Source of the DNA: Bacteroidota bacterium
Lineage (GTDB): Bacteria; Bacteroidota; Bacteroidia; Chitinophagales; Chitinophagaceae
Assembly: GCA_018267515.1 (NCBI GenBank)
Contig: JAFDYJ010000028.1
Span: 29,214 to 93,213, forward strand
Length of the DNA stretch: 64,000 nt
Direction of reading: 5' to 3'
Under the pieces are notes generated by a model, which saw nothing but the letters and a program-made list of their open reading frames with translations, was not told the DNA's origin and did not search any database. A program made the position numbers and the translations under genes. Of the stretch, positions 1 to 8,661 are shown in pieces; the stretch's first letter is position 1; the number at the start of each line of letters is the position of its first letter.

Positions 1-789
1 TTTTCCTGCTTCCACTTCGGTGGGATCTTCTTCCGTAGTATCTCTCAGTGAAGCAACTTCCGGATGACGAACCAGGGCGTTATCATCCAGGTTCATTTTA
101 CAATCTACTGCTACTATTTTATCATCCGAAGCTTTGAAGAGCGGATTTATTTCCAGCATGGAACAATCCAACCCGACATATGCATTATAAAGATTGATGA
201 CAAACTTCACACAGTTTTTGAATGCTTCCCCTTTCAACCCCAGGTTGAAAGCAATCTTCCTGGCCTGGAAGGGTAGCAATCCACCGGAAGGATGCACCCA
301 TTCTTTAAAAATTTTTTCAGGTGTATGATGAGCTACCTCTTCAATGTTCATTCCGCCTTCCGTACTATACATGACTACATTCTGCCCTTTGCTCCGGTCT
401 AATAAAATAGATAAATAGAATTCTTTTCTTTCCTGCGGGCCATCATAATACATATCCTGTGCGACCAATATCTTATTTACCACTTTTCCGGCAGGGCCGG
501 TCTGAACTGTAACCAGTGTGCCGCCTAAAATTTTCTTGGCAATGTCTTCAATTTCTTCCAGCGACTTTCCCACTTTCACACCGTTCATTCCGTTTTCACG
601 GATAGTGCCTTTGCCTCTGCCGCCGGCATGTATCTGCGCTTTTACTACTGCAAAACTGCTTCCATAGAGAGCTTTGATCTGGCGATAAGCGTCTTCCGCT
701 TCACTGACAGCGCTGCAGGGAAATCCCTCCTGTACCGGAACATTATATTTTTTCAGCAATTCCTTTGCCTGGTATTCATGAAGATTCAT
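1..789 (-). CDS. sucC: Succinyl-CoA ligase (ADP-forming) beta subunit, 3' end cut by window edge
   Basis: Beta subunit of the TCA-cycle enzyme that converts succinyl-CoA to succinate with nucleotide phosphorylation; in the family it carries the ATP-grasp nucleotide site. The minus-strand frame starts at ATG 787-789 (MNLHEYQAKELL, the classic SucC N-terminus) and stays open to base 1, giving 263 residues of a protein usually near 400. Family signatures seen are the Gly-rich AQIHAGGRGKG stretch near residue 50 and a DTTEEDPTEVEAGK-like stretch at the edge. The C-terminal CoA-ligase domain lies outside the window. The next gene is divergent. Identification is secure; the missing end is only the window boundary. 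Confidence 0.95.
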   Translation of the reverse strand, partial: MNLHEYQAKELLKKYNVPVQEGFPCSAVSEAEDAYRQIKALYGSSFAVVKAQIHAGGRGKGTIRENGMNGVKVGKSLEEIEDIAKKILGGTLVTVQTGPAGKVVNKILVAQDMYYDGPQERKEFYLSILLDRSKGQNVVMYSTEGGMNIEEVAHHTPEKIFKEWVHPSGGLLPFQARKIAFNLGLKGEAFKNCVKFVINLYNAYVGLDCSMLEINPLFKASDDKIVAVDCKMNLDDNALVRHPEVASLRDTTEEDPTEVEAGK

Positions 790-947
790 CTGGTAAAAAT
801 TTTTGCGAAGATAAACATAAGTGAATAGTCAATCGGGAATAGTGAATAATTTTTTGTTACAGGCTGCAGTGCTACTATGATCGTCTCTTGCGACGCTCCG
901 TTCATCGTTCCGGACACGGCTCATCTTTTTTTATTTATCTTCAAAAT

Positions 948-1793
948 ATGAAATCCGCAATTCTTGCCATCATTATTTCCTCTATTTTATCCTGCACCGG
1001 CACCAAACGAATTCATCCCATCGCTACCGGAATTAAGGAACGAACATCCTTCCTGACCGGCAACGAATTTTATCATAAAGCATTTGCCATGAAATGGCAG
1101 GACAGGGATTCATTTGTATTAAAAGAAGCGTTAGCCGGTGACATACCATCTTTTCTTACAAAATTTGTAGCTATTCATACTTCTATTACAGATTCTGCTA
1201 CCGGAAAGAAAATAAGTGCCACGTATTATGTCGCACCGGATTATTTAAGTATCGGCACCGATAAAGATTGGGCAAGAATCAATATCACACCCAAAGCAGC
1301 TCAAAAAATTGCTGATAGTATGGGATGTTTTTTACCGACAAGGAAAATGGTAGATGATATTTACAGGGCTGCCGGAATTAAGCTGGAACCCATTCCCATG
1401 TATGCATTTCGTGACAGTACACCCACTATGTGGCAACATCACTTGATTATTGAGGGACAAAGAAGAGGGAGGAGGGCCTTCCAACCAGGTAGGCGGGGCT
1501 TGATAGCAGGCATTCAAAAAGATGTAGTCATCAGCGGAAAAATTTCAAGAGACCCAAAGCCGGATCGTGTGGCGATTTACGGATGGCATAAACCAGATGG
1601 TATGCCGATTCAGCCCTTATATACAGGTCATGTTTTCTGGTGGGTGGATTACAGCCAGGGTATTCGTCTTGTTTATCGCAAAATAAAAGTCGGAAAAAAA
1701 TGGATGGACTATACTGAGGTATTAAAAGATCCGGTGCTTCAAAGACTTTTATGTGATGAAGAATTTTGTGATTTTTACCGATATAGTTATTGA
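948..1793 (+). CDS. Hypothetical lipoprotein
   Basis: I do not recognise the family. The frame opens at 888, but ATG 948 is preferred because it gives a compact lipoprotein signal (MKSAILAIIISSILSC, lipobox LSC at residue 16), followed by 265 residues. The mature part has no membrane segment and is rich in aromatic and basic residues. Its second half (HVFWWVDYSQGIRLVY, then a C-terminal LLCDEEFCDFYRYSY) looks like a conserved domain end with two cysteines. It is probably a periplasmic or outer-membrane-anchored protein. It is divergent from sucC and stands alone upstream of the nucleoside phosphorylase with a gap of about 195 bp. Confidence 0.75.
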   Translation: MKSAILAIIISSILSCTGTKRIHPIATGIKERTSFLTGNEFYHKAFAMKWQDRDSFVLKEALAGDIPSFLTKFVAIHTSITDSATGKKISATYYVAPDYLSIGTDKDWARINITPKAAQKIADSMGCFLPTRKMVDDIYRAAGIKLEPIPMYAFRDSTPTMWQHHLIIEGQRRGRRAFQPGRRGLIAGIQKDVVISGKISRDPKPDRVAIYGWHKPDGMPIQPLYTGHVFWWVDYSQGIRLVYRKIKVGKKWMDYTEVLKDPVLQRLLCDEEFCDFYRYSY

Positions 1794-1961
1794 TAAAGAA
1801 AAAAGGAACAGGTCTATTCTCAGAATGTATTGAAAAGTTTCTTGCTCCGGTGAAGGCCGCAGGACAATGGAAAGTGAATTCGGCAACAGGCAATTCATGC
1901 AGCCAGGAAAAAATAATTGGCTAATGGCTTCCGACAAATTCGTGTAATAAGTGCAAACGAT

Positions 1962-1969
1962 TATATTTG
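1962..1969 (+). promoter_or_regulatory. Candidate Bacteroidota -7 element upstream of punA
   Basis: TATATTTG matches the Bacteroidota sigma-A -7 consensus TAnnTTTG and ends 19 bp before the preferred punA start at 1989. No convincing -33 TTTG was seen at the usual distance, so this is a motif match only. Confidence 0.4.
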
Positions 1970-1988
1970 TTGCATTATTTATAATCAA

Positions 1989-2804
1989 ATGAACAACATA
2001 TTAAGTCGGCTTCGGGAAACAGCAGAATTTCTTAAAGGGCAATTTGAGCATACGGTACGAATCGGTGTCGTATTGGGCAGTGGGCTTGGAAATTTTGTCA
2101 ATGAAATTGAAGTGGAAAAGGAAATTGATTATCACGACATACCCAATTTCCCGGTATCCACAGTAGAAGGCCATAAAGGAAAGCTCTTCTTTGGAAAAGT
2201 GGCCGGTAAAAGAATTGTGGCGATGGCCGGAAGATTTCATTTTTATGAAGGCTATGCCGCTGCTGATGTTGTATTTCCCATCCGGGTAATGAAACTGATA
2301 GGGGTGGAAATAGTGTTATTATCCAATGCGGCAGGAGGGGTGAACCCGGATTTCAAAATCGGCGACCTGATGATCATCAGGGATCATATCGGGTTAAGTA
2401 CTGTCAACCCGTTAATCGGAAAAAATATGGATGAACTGGGAACCCGTTTTCCGGATATGAGTGAACCGTACAAAAATTATTTGATTGTGAAAGCCAAAGA
2501 AGTGGCCACCCGGTTGAATATAGATGTAAAAGAGGGAGTGTATTATGCGGTGACAGGGCCTACTTATGAAACCAAATCTGAGTACAGGATGGTACATATC
2601 CTGGGAGGTGATGCCGTGGGGATGAGTACAGTTCAGGAAACCATTGCAGCCAACCACATGGGAATGCATGTTTTTGCCATGAGTGTGATTACCGACATTG
2701 GTTTACAGGATTCTTTTATTTCGCATGAAGAAGTTTTGGTAGCCGCCAAAGCTGCCGAGCCTAAGTTTGCCGCCATTTTTAAAGGATTGATAGAAATTGT
2801 TTAA
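1989..2804 (+). CDS. punA: Purine nucleoside phosphorylase (class I, trimeric type)
   Basis: Phosphorolysis of purine (deoxy)nucleosides to base plus (deoxy)ribose-1-phosphate, for purine salvage in the cytoplasm. The product is 271 residues. Visible motifs are the phosphate loop LGSGLG (residues 29-34), MAGRFHFYEGY, SNAAGGVNP and TYETKSEYR. The frame extends upstream to 1917, but ATG 1989 matches the family N-terminus and sits just after a TAnnTTTG element. The residue after SVIT is Asp (SVITDIG) where the mammalian enzyme has base-reading Asn243; in the human enzyme that exchange broadens use to 6-aminopurines, so substrate range should not be assumed. A small membrane-protein gene follows after 20 bp. 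Confidence 0.93.
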   Translation: MNNILSRLRETAEFLKGQFEHTVRIGVVLGSGLGNFVNEIEVEKEIDYHDIPNFPVSTVEGHKGKLFFGKVAGKRIVAMAGRFHFYEGYAAADVVFPIRVMKLIGVEIVLLSNAAGGVNPDFKIGDLMIIRDHIGLSTVNPLIGKNMDELGTRFPDMSEPYKNYLIVKAKEVATRLNIDVKEGVYYAVTGPTYETKSEYRMVHILGGDAVGMSTVQETIAANHMGMHVFAMSVITDIGLQDSFISHEEVLVAAKAAEPKFAAIFKGLIEIV

Positions 2805-2824
2805 CTTTAAGTGAGTTTATTACA

Positions 2825-3052
2825 ATGAATACTTCAATATTAATCTCGGGCATTTTGGCTGTCTTGTGTTTTATTTTTTCACTTTATATGAAAAAAGCAA
2901 ACCCCAAATTTCAAATTGTATTAGCATCCGGATTAACTCTTTATTTTTTTATCCTATTTCTTTCCGGGGGAGAAAAATTTTCTTTAATCTTAGTCCTGCT
3001 TGGTTTGTCATGGATTATGAAATCCATTGAGCAGTTGAGAACGAATCATTAA
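2825..3052 (+). CDS. Small hydrophobic membrane protein of unknown function
   Basis: A 75-residue protein with an ATG 20 bp after the punA stop, so probably cotranscribed. It contains three hydrophobic stretches (about residues 3-21, 30-46 and 52-65) separated by short basic loops (MKKANPK; GGEKFS) and ends in a charged tail. No catalytic motif is visible and I do not recognise the family. It is most likely an inner-membrane protein. Confidence 0.6.
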   Translation: MNTSILISGILAVLCFIFSLYMKKANPKFQIVLASGLTLYFFILFLSGGEKFSLILVLLGLSWIMKSIEQLRTNH

Positions 3053-3082
3053 TATGATATTGATTTTTTGGAAGAGGCTATA

Positions 3083-3296
3083 TCAGTTTTCTTTGAATAT
3101 TTTTTTGGGGGGTATTTCCAGTAGTTCGTTTACAGGAATTTTATAAAACGCTGCAATAGCAAAAAACCTTTCTATATCCAACTTTGTTTTTCCTGTTTCT
3201 AAAAGCGAGTAAGTGTTTTGACTCATGTTTAAGGTTTCAGCTACTTCTTCTTGTGTATAGCCATGCTTTTTTCTTTAAGGATTTTAATTTCTCATT
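3083..3296 (-). pseudogene. Degraded XRE-family helix-turn-helix regulator
   Basis: The minus strand encodes a clear Cro/CI-type HTH: HGYTQEEVAETLNMSQNTYS, then a helix with LDIERFFAIAAFYKIPVNELLEI, ending at the stop 3083-3085. The N-terminal part (EKLKSLKKK) lies in another frame: removing one A from the A6 run near 3270 would join it to HGYTQ. No in-frame ATG precedes it, and an upstream stop lies in the same frame. The gene has therefore lost both its frame and its start. A sequencing error in the homopolymer would explain the frameshift but not the missing start. Confidence 0.75.
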
Positions 3297-3394
3297 AAAT
3301 GACTATTTTAGTGAATTGTTCTAAAATGGGTAAGGCTTCAAAATCTGGGAAGGCTTCACGGCTATCTCATTTAACATTTTCAAGCTTACAATCG

Positions 3395-3402
3395 TATTTT
3401 TG
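3395..3402 (+). promoter_or_regulatory. Candidate -7 element upstream of the porin-like gene
   Basis: TATTTTTG fits TAnnTTTG and lies 34 bp before the CTG at 3437 that best starts the porin-like signal peptide. It supports transcription beginning just upstream of that gene. No clear -33 partner is visible. Confidence 0.35.
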
Positions 3403-3436
3403 CTTCTTAATTTGCATCCTCAATTAGTTTAATACA

Positions 3437-5479
3437 CTGGCAACCAAGTTTACATACCTGCTATTGACCGTATTATTGATTACTTCTTTGGAAGCACTAT
3501 CTCAACCGCCTGTTATCCGAAAACTTCAGAATTTCGGTAACCGGGGTGGCCCGGACAGGCGTATGGGTTCTGAAGGAGCCACTGACAGCCTGGGTCATAG
3601 AAATAAGTTTGAAGATTCCATCACCATCAGTTTTCATTACCTGGATTCTACCCGGAAGAATAAACTGGATTCTTCCATCTCTGATTTTACAAGTCGGTTC
3701 CCGCTTACCGCCACTGATATTTACCTGGGCAATACAGGTACGGCATCTGAATCTATTTTATTTTCTCCCAGGTTTCAACCGGGTTGGGATCCCGGTTTTC
3801 ATGCTTTTGATATTTACAAATGGACAATTGATAAAGTCCGGTTCTTTAATACTACCAGGCCTTATTCGGAACTCAATTACCTGCTCGGCAGCAGGGTAGA
3901 ACAAATCATTGAGGTGTTGCATACCCGAAATATTAAACCTACCTGGAATGCTTCTTTTCAATACCGGATGATCAACTCTCCCGGTTTTTTTAAAAACCAA
4001 AAAACAGCTCATAATAATTACCTCCTCACTTCCTGGTATCAATCGAAGAAGAAGCGATACAATAATTATGTTGTTATCCTTGCCAATAAGCTTCAGTCAG
4101 GTGAAAGCGGGGGCATCCTCCAGGACCAGGATTATATTGACGATCCGGTTTATAAAGACCGGTTCAATATTCCCACAACCATTGGCGGCGATCCCCAGTT
4201 TGGAAGAAATTTTTTCTCAACTACGATTACCACCGGAAATAAGTACAGTGAATTCACAGCATTGATGCGGCAACAATATGACCTGGGACGTAAAGACTCA
4301 TTGGTGACCGATTCCACCGTAGTACCTCTTTTTTACCCCCGTCTTCGCTTCGAACATACAATAAGCTATAGCAAAAACAGGTACATATTTGAAGATCTTC
4401 CCAATTCCGGCACCGATATTTATAAACCTGATTCTGCTTATTATTACGACACCTATAATTATTTGCTAAGCGGTGATTCGCTATTATTACGTGATAGTTG
4501 GAAAAATATTCAGAATGACTTTTCAATTTACCAGTTTCCGGATGCCAATAACCTGCATCAATTTTTTAAAGTGGGTGCGGCCTTGCAAAATCTCACCGCA
4601 GAATTTACATCAGGCAATAAATCCTTTTATAATGTATGGGGTCATGCAGAATACAGGAACAAAACAAAAAATCAAAAATGGGATATACAGGCTAACGGTA
4701 AACTTTATTTCACCGGTTTGAATGCCGGGGATTATGAAGCGTATGCTGCATTGCAACGGTATGCTGGAAAAAAAATAGGATACATACAGTTAGGATTTCA
4801 AAACGTAAACCGTACACCGTCATTTATTTTTGACAGTCGCAGCAGCTTTTATTTAATGCCGTCAGCGGTGGATTTTAAAAAGGAAAACAGCACCCGTTTT
4901 TTTGCATCACTTTTTAAGCCGGCCTCCCGTTTAAGGTTGTCAGGACAATACTACCTGCTGACGAACTATACCTATATTACTGACTATTACAAACTGCAAC
5001 AACAAAGTTCATTGTTTAATTTTTTGCAGCTAACATTGGAAAAGACATTGAAACTGGGTAAACATTGGAACTGGCATACGGAAATTTATTTTCAGCAGGC
5101 TGTAGGTAATTCCCCTGTCAATGTGCCGCTGATCTTTACTCGTAACCGGATTGCTTATGAAGGAAGCCTTGGGTTTAAAAACCTGGATCTTGCTTTTGGA
5201 ACCGAAATCCGGTATCACACTCCTTATAAAGCAGATGGATATTCTCCATTAACAGGACATTTTTTTACACAAGACAGTATTCGCATCAGCGACAGGGCCC
5301 CTAAAATTGATCTTTATGTTCATTTTCGCATCCGGCCCTTCAAAGCTTTTTTCCGCATCGAAAACCTGAACACTTTCAGAAAAGACGGCACTTTTACAAA
5401 CAACAACATTGCCGTTCCGGGATATGTAATGCCCGGGCTGATCTTCCGCCTCGGAATTTATTGGAGTTTTGTTAATTAA
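3437..5479 (+). CDS. Putative porin (Bacteroidota beta-barrel, Porin_10-like) with a non-ATG start
   Basis: Outer-membrane barrel of the Bacteroidota 'putative porin' family, about 680 residues. It has many alternating aromatic beta-strands, and the C-terminus ends in a strand with terminal aromatics (LIFRLGIYWSFVN). The mature N-terminus after ..ALSQ is Arg/Gly-rich. The frame has no ATG in front: TAG 3425-3427 closes it upstream, and the available starts are CTG 3437 or TTG 3464. CTG gives a far better signal peptide (ATKFTYLLLTVLLITSLEALSQ) than TTG, which would lose its basic n-region. The ATG may have mutated, or one base may be wrong. The substrate is unknown. Confidence 0.8.
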   Translation: MATKFTYLLLTVLLITSLEALSQPPVIRKLQNFGNRGGPDRRMGSEGATDSLGHRNKFEDSITISFHYLDSTRKNKLDSSISDFTSRFPLTATDIYLGNTGTASESILFSPRFQPGWDPGFHAFDIYKWTIDKVRFFNTTRPYSELNYLLGSRVEQIIEVLHTRNIKPTWNASFQYRMINSPGFFKNQKTAHNNYLLTSWYQSKKKRYNNYVVILANKLQSGESGGILQDQDYIDDPVYKDRFNIPTTIGGDPQFGRNFFSTTITTGNKYSEFTALMRQQYDLGRKDSLVTDSTVVPLFYPRLRFEHTISYSKNRYIFEDLPNSGTDIYKPDSAYYYDTYNYLLSGDSLLLRDSWKNIQNDFSIYQFPDANNLHQFFKVGAALQNLTAEFTSGNKSFYNVWGHAEYRNKTKNQKWDIQANGKLYFTGLNAGDYEAYAALQRYAGKKIGYIQLGFQNVNRTPSFIFDSRSSFYLMPSAVDFKKENSTRFFASLFKPASRLRLSGQYYLLTNYTYITDYYKLQQQSSLFNFLQLTLEKTLKLGKHWNWHTEIYFQQAVGNSPVNVPLIFTRNRIAYEGSLGFKNLDLAFGTEIRYHTPYKADGYSPLTGHFFTQDSIRISDRAPKIDLYVHFRIRPFKAFFRIENLNTFRKDGTFTNNNIAVPGYVMPGLIFRLGIYWSFVN

Positions 5480-5548
5480 TAGAGGGGAAGACCCTTTGAT
5501 AAAAATCAGTTTAGAAAATCTGGCTTTTCGTATTATCTTTATGGCGAA

Positions 5549-5938
5549 ATGAAAAAATTGTTTTCTGTCTTTACGGTCGCATTGTATTTTACAATGACCT
5601 GCGGAGTGTTGATCAATCAGCACTATTGCATGGGCAGATTTCAATCTTTTAACCTCTACTCGGTTGATAAACACGAATGTAGCAACTGTGGAATGCCAAT
5701 GGATCAATCGCAGGGCTGCTGCAAGAATGAAGTAAAAATTGTAAAAGTTCAGAATGATCAGGATGTTTCGTCAATTTCCTTTTCGATTAAAAAAATAGAA
5801 GCTCCTGTGATGTTTACTTCAGAATTTTTCACATCTCCCATCTCCCTTTCATCTGAATTTGTAAAACAGGCGGACCCGGTTCCTCCCGATCTTTCTGACC
5901 AGGATACTTACCTGAAAAATTCTGTATTCAGAATCTGA
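5549..5938 (+). CDS. HYC_CC_PP family protein, metal-resistance associated
   Basis: A 129-residue secreted small protein with the three diagnostic motifs of this Bacteroidota family: HYC at 25-27, CC at 57-58 and PP at 112-113. Further cysteines (CSNCGMPM, 44-51) make a likely soft-metal-binding face. The N-terminus is hydrophobic (residues 4-22), either a signal or an anchor. It opens a series of genes for copper or heavy-metal handling. The biochemical role is unknown; metal binding is inferred from the Cys/His/Met content and neighbourhood. A near-consensus -7 element (TATCTTTA, 5534-5541) precedes it closely. Confidence 0.85.
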   Translation: MKKLFSVFTVALYFTMTCGVLINQHYCMGRFQSFNLYSVDKHECSNCGMPMDQSQGCCKNEVKIVKVQNDQDVSSISFSIKKIEAPVMFTSEFFTSPISLSSEFVKQADPVPPDLSDQDTYLKNSVFRI

Positions 5939-5955
5939 TATAGTATCTGATTTCT

Positions 5956-5970
5956 TACCCACTGTGGGTA
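5956..5970. other. Short perfect palindrome between HYC_CC_PP and HMA genes
   Basis: TACCCAC and GTGGGTA form 7 bp arms around one central base, 18 bp after the HYC_CC_PP stop. No long T-run follows directly, so it could be an operator-like site or a weak terminator. Function is unproven. Confidence 0.4.
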
Positions 5971-6044
5971 GGAGGTCTTTCTTTAATTTCATTTGTAATA
6001 GAATTATTTATTCATCTTATCATTTAATTTAAAACTTAAAAATC

Positions 6045-6473
6045 ATGAAAACTATAAAAATAATACCGTTTATCGCTATACTGATCACCTTGACTTATTC
6101 CGGTTTTGCTCAAAAGCAGACTTCTGAAACATTGAAAGTATCCGGAGAGTGTGGTATGTGTAAAAAGAAAATTGAAAGTGCTGCTAAAGATGCAGGCGCC
6201 ACTTATGCCGTTTGGAATAAAGATTCAAAAGAATTAGCTCTCAGGTATGACGGGCAATCAACTAATTCTTCAAAAATTCAACAGAAAATTGCAGATGCCG
6301 GTTATGATACACCCAAATTCAAAGCAACTGATGAAGCTTATAACAAGCTGGAGCAATGTTGCCAGTACGACCGCACTGCTGCTGTTAAAGAAAAAAAAGA
6401 AACCAGTGAAAAAATGAAAATGAACTGTTCCGAAGGAAAAGGCAGTTGTTGCGATAAGAAAGCAGAGCAATAA
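6045..6473 (+). CDS. Secreted heavy-metal-associated (HMA) domain protein
   Basis: A 142-residue periplasmic protein: signal peptide to about residue 22 (..SGFA|Q), one HMA fold (about 28-95) with the metal-binding GECGMCKK loop (Cys36, Cys39), then a Lys/Glu-rich tail with extra cysteines (EQCCQYD, NCSEGKGSCCDKK). HMA domains bind Cu(I) or similar soft metals. It lies between the HYC_CC_PP gene and a TlpA gene upstream of the Cus-type pump, so a role as periplasmic metal chaperone or sponge is likely. The C-terminal Cys-rich tail is not part of the HMA fold and may be a second binding site. Confidence 0.88.
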   Translation: MKTIKIIPFIAILITLTYSGFAQKQTSETLKVSGECGMCKKKIESAAKDAGATYAVWNKDSKELALRYDGQSTNSSKIQQKIADAGYDTPKFKATDEAYNKLEQCCQYDRTAAVKEKKETSEKMKMNCSEGKGSCCDKKAEQ

Positions 6474-6527
6474 GAAATGTTTTTCTATGCTTCAGTGAAT
6501 TGAAACTGAAAATAAAAATGAATCAGG

Positions 6528-7019
6528 ATGCAGAGAATTAAGAAAATAATATTGGTAGGATTAGTTCTTGTATTTTCATATTCGCTGAAAGCACAACCCG
6601 GCTATGGGCAGTTGGCTTATGAAGTGGCCCTGCCCTCAGTCACGGGGGATACGATCCGGCTTTCGTCACTGAGAGGAAAAATTGTTTTGCTGGACTTTTG
6701 GGCATCCTGGTGTGCCCCCTGCAGAGCAACAAATAAAAAACTGGTTAAGTTATATCCAAAATATAAAAGCAAAGGCTTTGAGATATTAAGCATTTCGGTG
6801 GATGACAACCTTAAAGACTGGAAAAGAGCAATGGAAAAAGACAAAGTCAGCTGGTTGGGAGTGATAGATAAAGGAAGTTGGGAAGCGCCTACTGCAATGA
6901 AATATAATATCGACGCCATACCTACTTCTTTCCTGGTTGACAAAGAAGGAAGAATAGTGGCAATGGATCCCTCTCCGAAAGAGTTGGAAATGATTTTGGA
7001 TAAAATGCTTAAAGGTTAA
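6528..7019 (+). CDS. TlpA-family thiol-disulfide oxidoreductase
   Basis: A 163-residue periplasmic thioredoxin-fold protein with signal peptide to about residue 22 (..SLKA|Q), the active site WCAPC at 61-65 and the cis-Pro loop AIPTSF near 140. Such TlpA/ResA proteins reduce periplasmic disulfides. Placed between the HMA protein and the RND pump, it probably keeps cysteines of the local metal-binding proteins reduced (inference). It is complete; ATG 6528 gives a clean signal. A second, damaged tlpA lies at the other end of the same block (15088-15603). Confidence 0.9.
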   Translation: MQRIKKIILVGLVLVFSYSLKAQPGYGQLAYEVALPSVTGDTIRLSSLRGKIVLLDFWASWCAPCRATNKKLVKLYPKYKSKGFEILSISVDDNLKDWKRAMEKDKVSWLGVIDKGSWEAPTAMKYNIDAIPTSFLVDKEGRIVAMDPSPKELEMILDKMLKG

Positions 7020-7027
7020 AGGATTTA

Positions 7028-7361
7028 TTATTTCTGAACATTCTGATATCGTATCTTTCTCCTGATAGTAATCCCGGGTTTGAATATTTCAAATTGTAAT
7101 CCGTCGTACAATTCAGTTAACCGCATTTGGGAACACCGCACATTCCGGGTTGAATCATTATGATTGAATATCTGAATTCTTGAAAGAGGTTTTAATAAAA
7201 GAGTGGTCTTCACGGTCTGTAATCCTGAATGCAATTCATCAAAATAATCCGTAATCGTAAGTTGGGGTAAACCGGGGTACTGAAAAATATACTTCAGTTC
7301 ATAAAGTGTTTGGAAAATTTCCGGGGTAAGATGAACATATGTGTTACAACACCCGGAGTAT
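7028..7361 (-). other. Open minus-strand frame without a start, possible gene remnant
   Basis: Between the tlpA gene and cusA the minus strand has about 110 open codons ending at a stop near 7028, bounded upstream by TAA, with no in-frame ATG. The translation has ordinary protein composition (for example EIFQTLYELKYIFQYPGLPQ, then LTITDYFDELHSGLQTV). I do not recognise it. It could be the 3' end of a lost gene or chance. No plus-strand gene fits here, and it is convergent with tlpA. Confidence 0.3.
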
Positions 7362-7374
7362 TAAAATAAAATTT

Positions 7375-8655
7375 ATGGTTCAGAAAATAATTGGACTGGC
7401 GATACGCAACAGGATAACAGTATTGCTGCTGACTGCCGGCCTGTTTGCTTTTGGAATTTATTCTGTCAGGAAAAATCCTATTGATGCCATTCCTGATTTG
7501 AGCGAAAACCAGGTAATTGTTTTTACGGAATGGATGGGAAGAAGTCCGCAGGTGATAGAAGACCAGGTGACTTATCCATTGGTTAGTAACCTGCAGGGAA
7601 TTCCGAAAGTTAAAAATATCCGGGGCTCTTCTATGTTCGGGATGAGTTTTGTATATGTGATTTTTGAGGATGATGCGGACATTTACTGGGCCCGTACAAG
7701 AGTAATGGAACGATTGAATTTTGCACAGCGACTCTTGCCGCAGGGAATCACTCCGACATTAGGTCCTGATGGAACCGGCGTAGGTCATATTTTCTGGTAT
7801 CATCTGGAAGCACCCAAAATGGATCTGGGTGAACAACGGGCCCTGCAGGATTGGTATATAAAATTTGCTTTGCAAACAGTGCCGGGTGTGGCAGAAATAG
7901 CTTCGTTTGGTGGTTTTGAAAAGCAATATCAACTGGTACTTGACCCGGTAAAATTGCAGTACTACAATATCTCCCTGATGGATGTGATGAACAAGGTAAA
8001 AGCCAACAATAATGATGTAGGCGGACGAAAATTTGAGATGGCGGATATGGCTTATATCATCAGGGGTCTTGGATATATCAAAAACAAAGAGGATGTAGAA
8101 AATATTGCCCTTACAAATTACAATGGAATCCCGGTAAGGGTGAAAGACATCGGGTCGGTGCAAATGGGCGGCGATTTGCGTCTCGGCATTTTTGATGTGG
8201 ATGGCAAAGGTGAAGTAGTGGGCGGCATTGTAGTGATGCGCTATGGTGAAAATGCAAACACCGTTATCAGGGCTGTGAAAGAAAAAATGAAAGAAGTGGA
8301 AAAGGGATTACCGGAAGGAGTAACATTTCAAACATCTTATGACAGAAGTACGTTAATCGGTGCGGCAATTGATAACATCACCTGGAAACTTATTGAGGAA
8401 ATGATTGCCGTCTCATTAATTGTAATCCTGTTTCTGTTTCACTGGCGCAGTGCATTAAGTATCATTATCCAGATTCCGATTACCATTGCCATCAGTTTTA
8501 TATTACTGAATGCATTCGGATTATCATCCAACATCATGTCGCTTACAGGTCTTGCCTTATCTATAATGGTGATTGTGGACAATGGCATCATCATGGCTGA
8601 AAATTCATACAGGAACCTAGCAGCATGGCAGGATAAAAATCAACCCGCTAAATAA
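7375..8655 (+). CDS. cusA: CusA/CzcA-type RND efflux pump, N-terminal half (ended by in-frame stop)
   Basis: Inner-membrane RND metal exporter driven by proton influx. These 426 residues hold TM1 (about 10-30), the first periplasmic porter part and TM2-TM4 (about 325-415), with the TM4 relay Asp in VIVDNGIIMAEN. ATG 7375 gives the family N-terminus (QKIIGLAIRNRI). The frame then hits TAA 8653-8655 in the cytoplasmic loop after TM4. Six bases later, in the same frame, ATG 8662 continues the rest of the protein. A normal CusA is one chain of about 1050 residues. This is a nonsense mutation, a true split gene, or a consensus error. Confidence 0.85.
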   Translation: MVQKIIGLAIRNRITVLLLTAGLFAFGIYSVRKNPIDAIPDLSENQVIVFTEWMGRSPQVIEDQVTYPLVSNLQGIPKVKNIRGSSMFGMSFVYVIFEDDADIYWARTRVMERLNFAQRLLPQGITPTLGPDGTGVGHIFWYHLEAPKMDLGEQRALQDWYIKFALQTVPGVAEIASFGGFEKQYQLVLDPVKLQYYNISLMDVMNKVKANNNDVGGRKFEMADMAYIIRGLGYIKNKEDVENIALTNYNGIPVRVKDIGSVQMGGDLRLGIFDVDGKGEVVGGIVVMRYGENANTVIRAVKEKMKEVEKGLPEGVTFQTSYDRSTLIGAAIDNITWKLIEEMIAVSLIVILFLFHWRSALSIIIQIPITIAISFILLNAFGLSSNIMSLTGLALSIMVIVDNGIIMAENSYRNLAAWQDKNQPAK

Positions 8656-8661
8656 AATACT

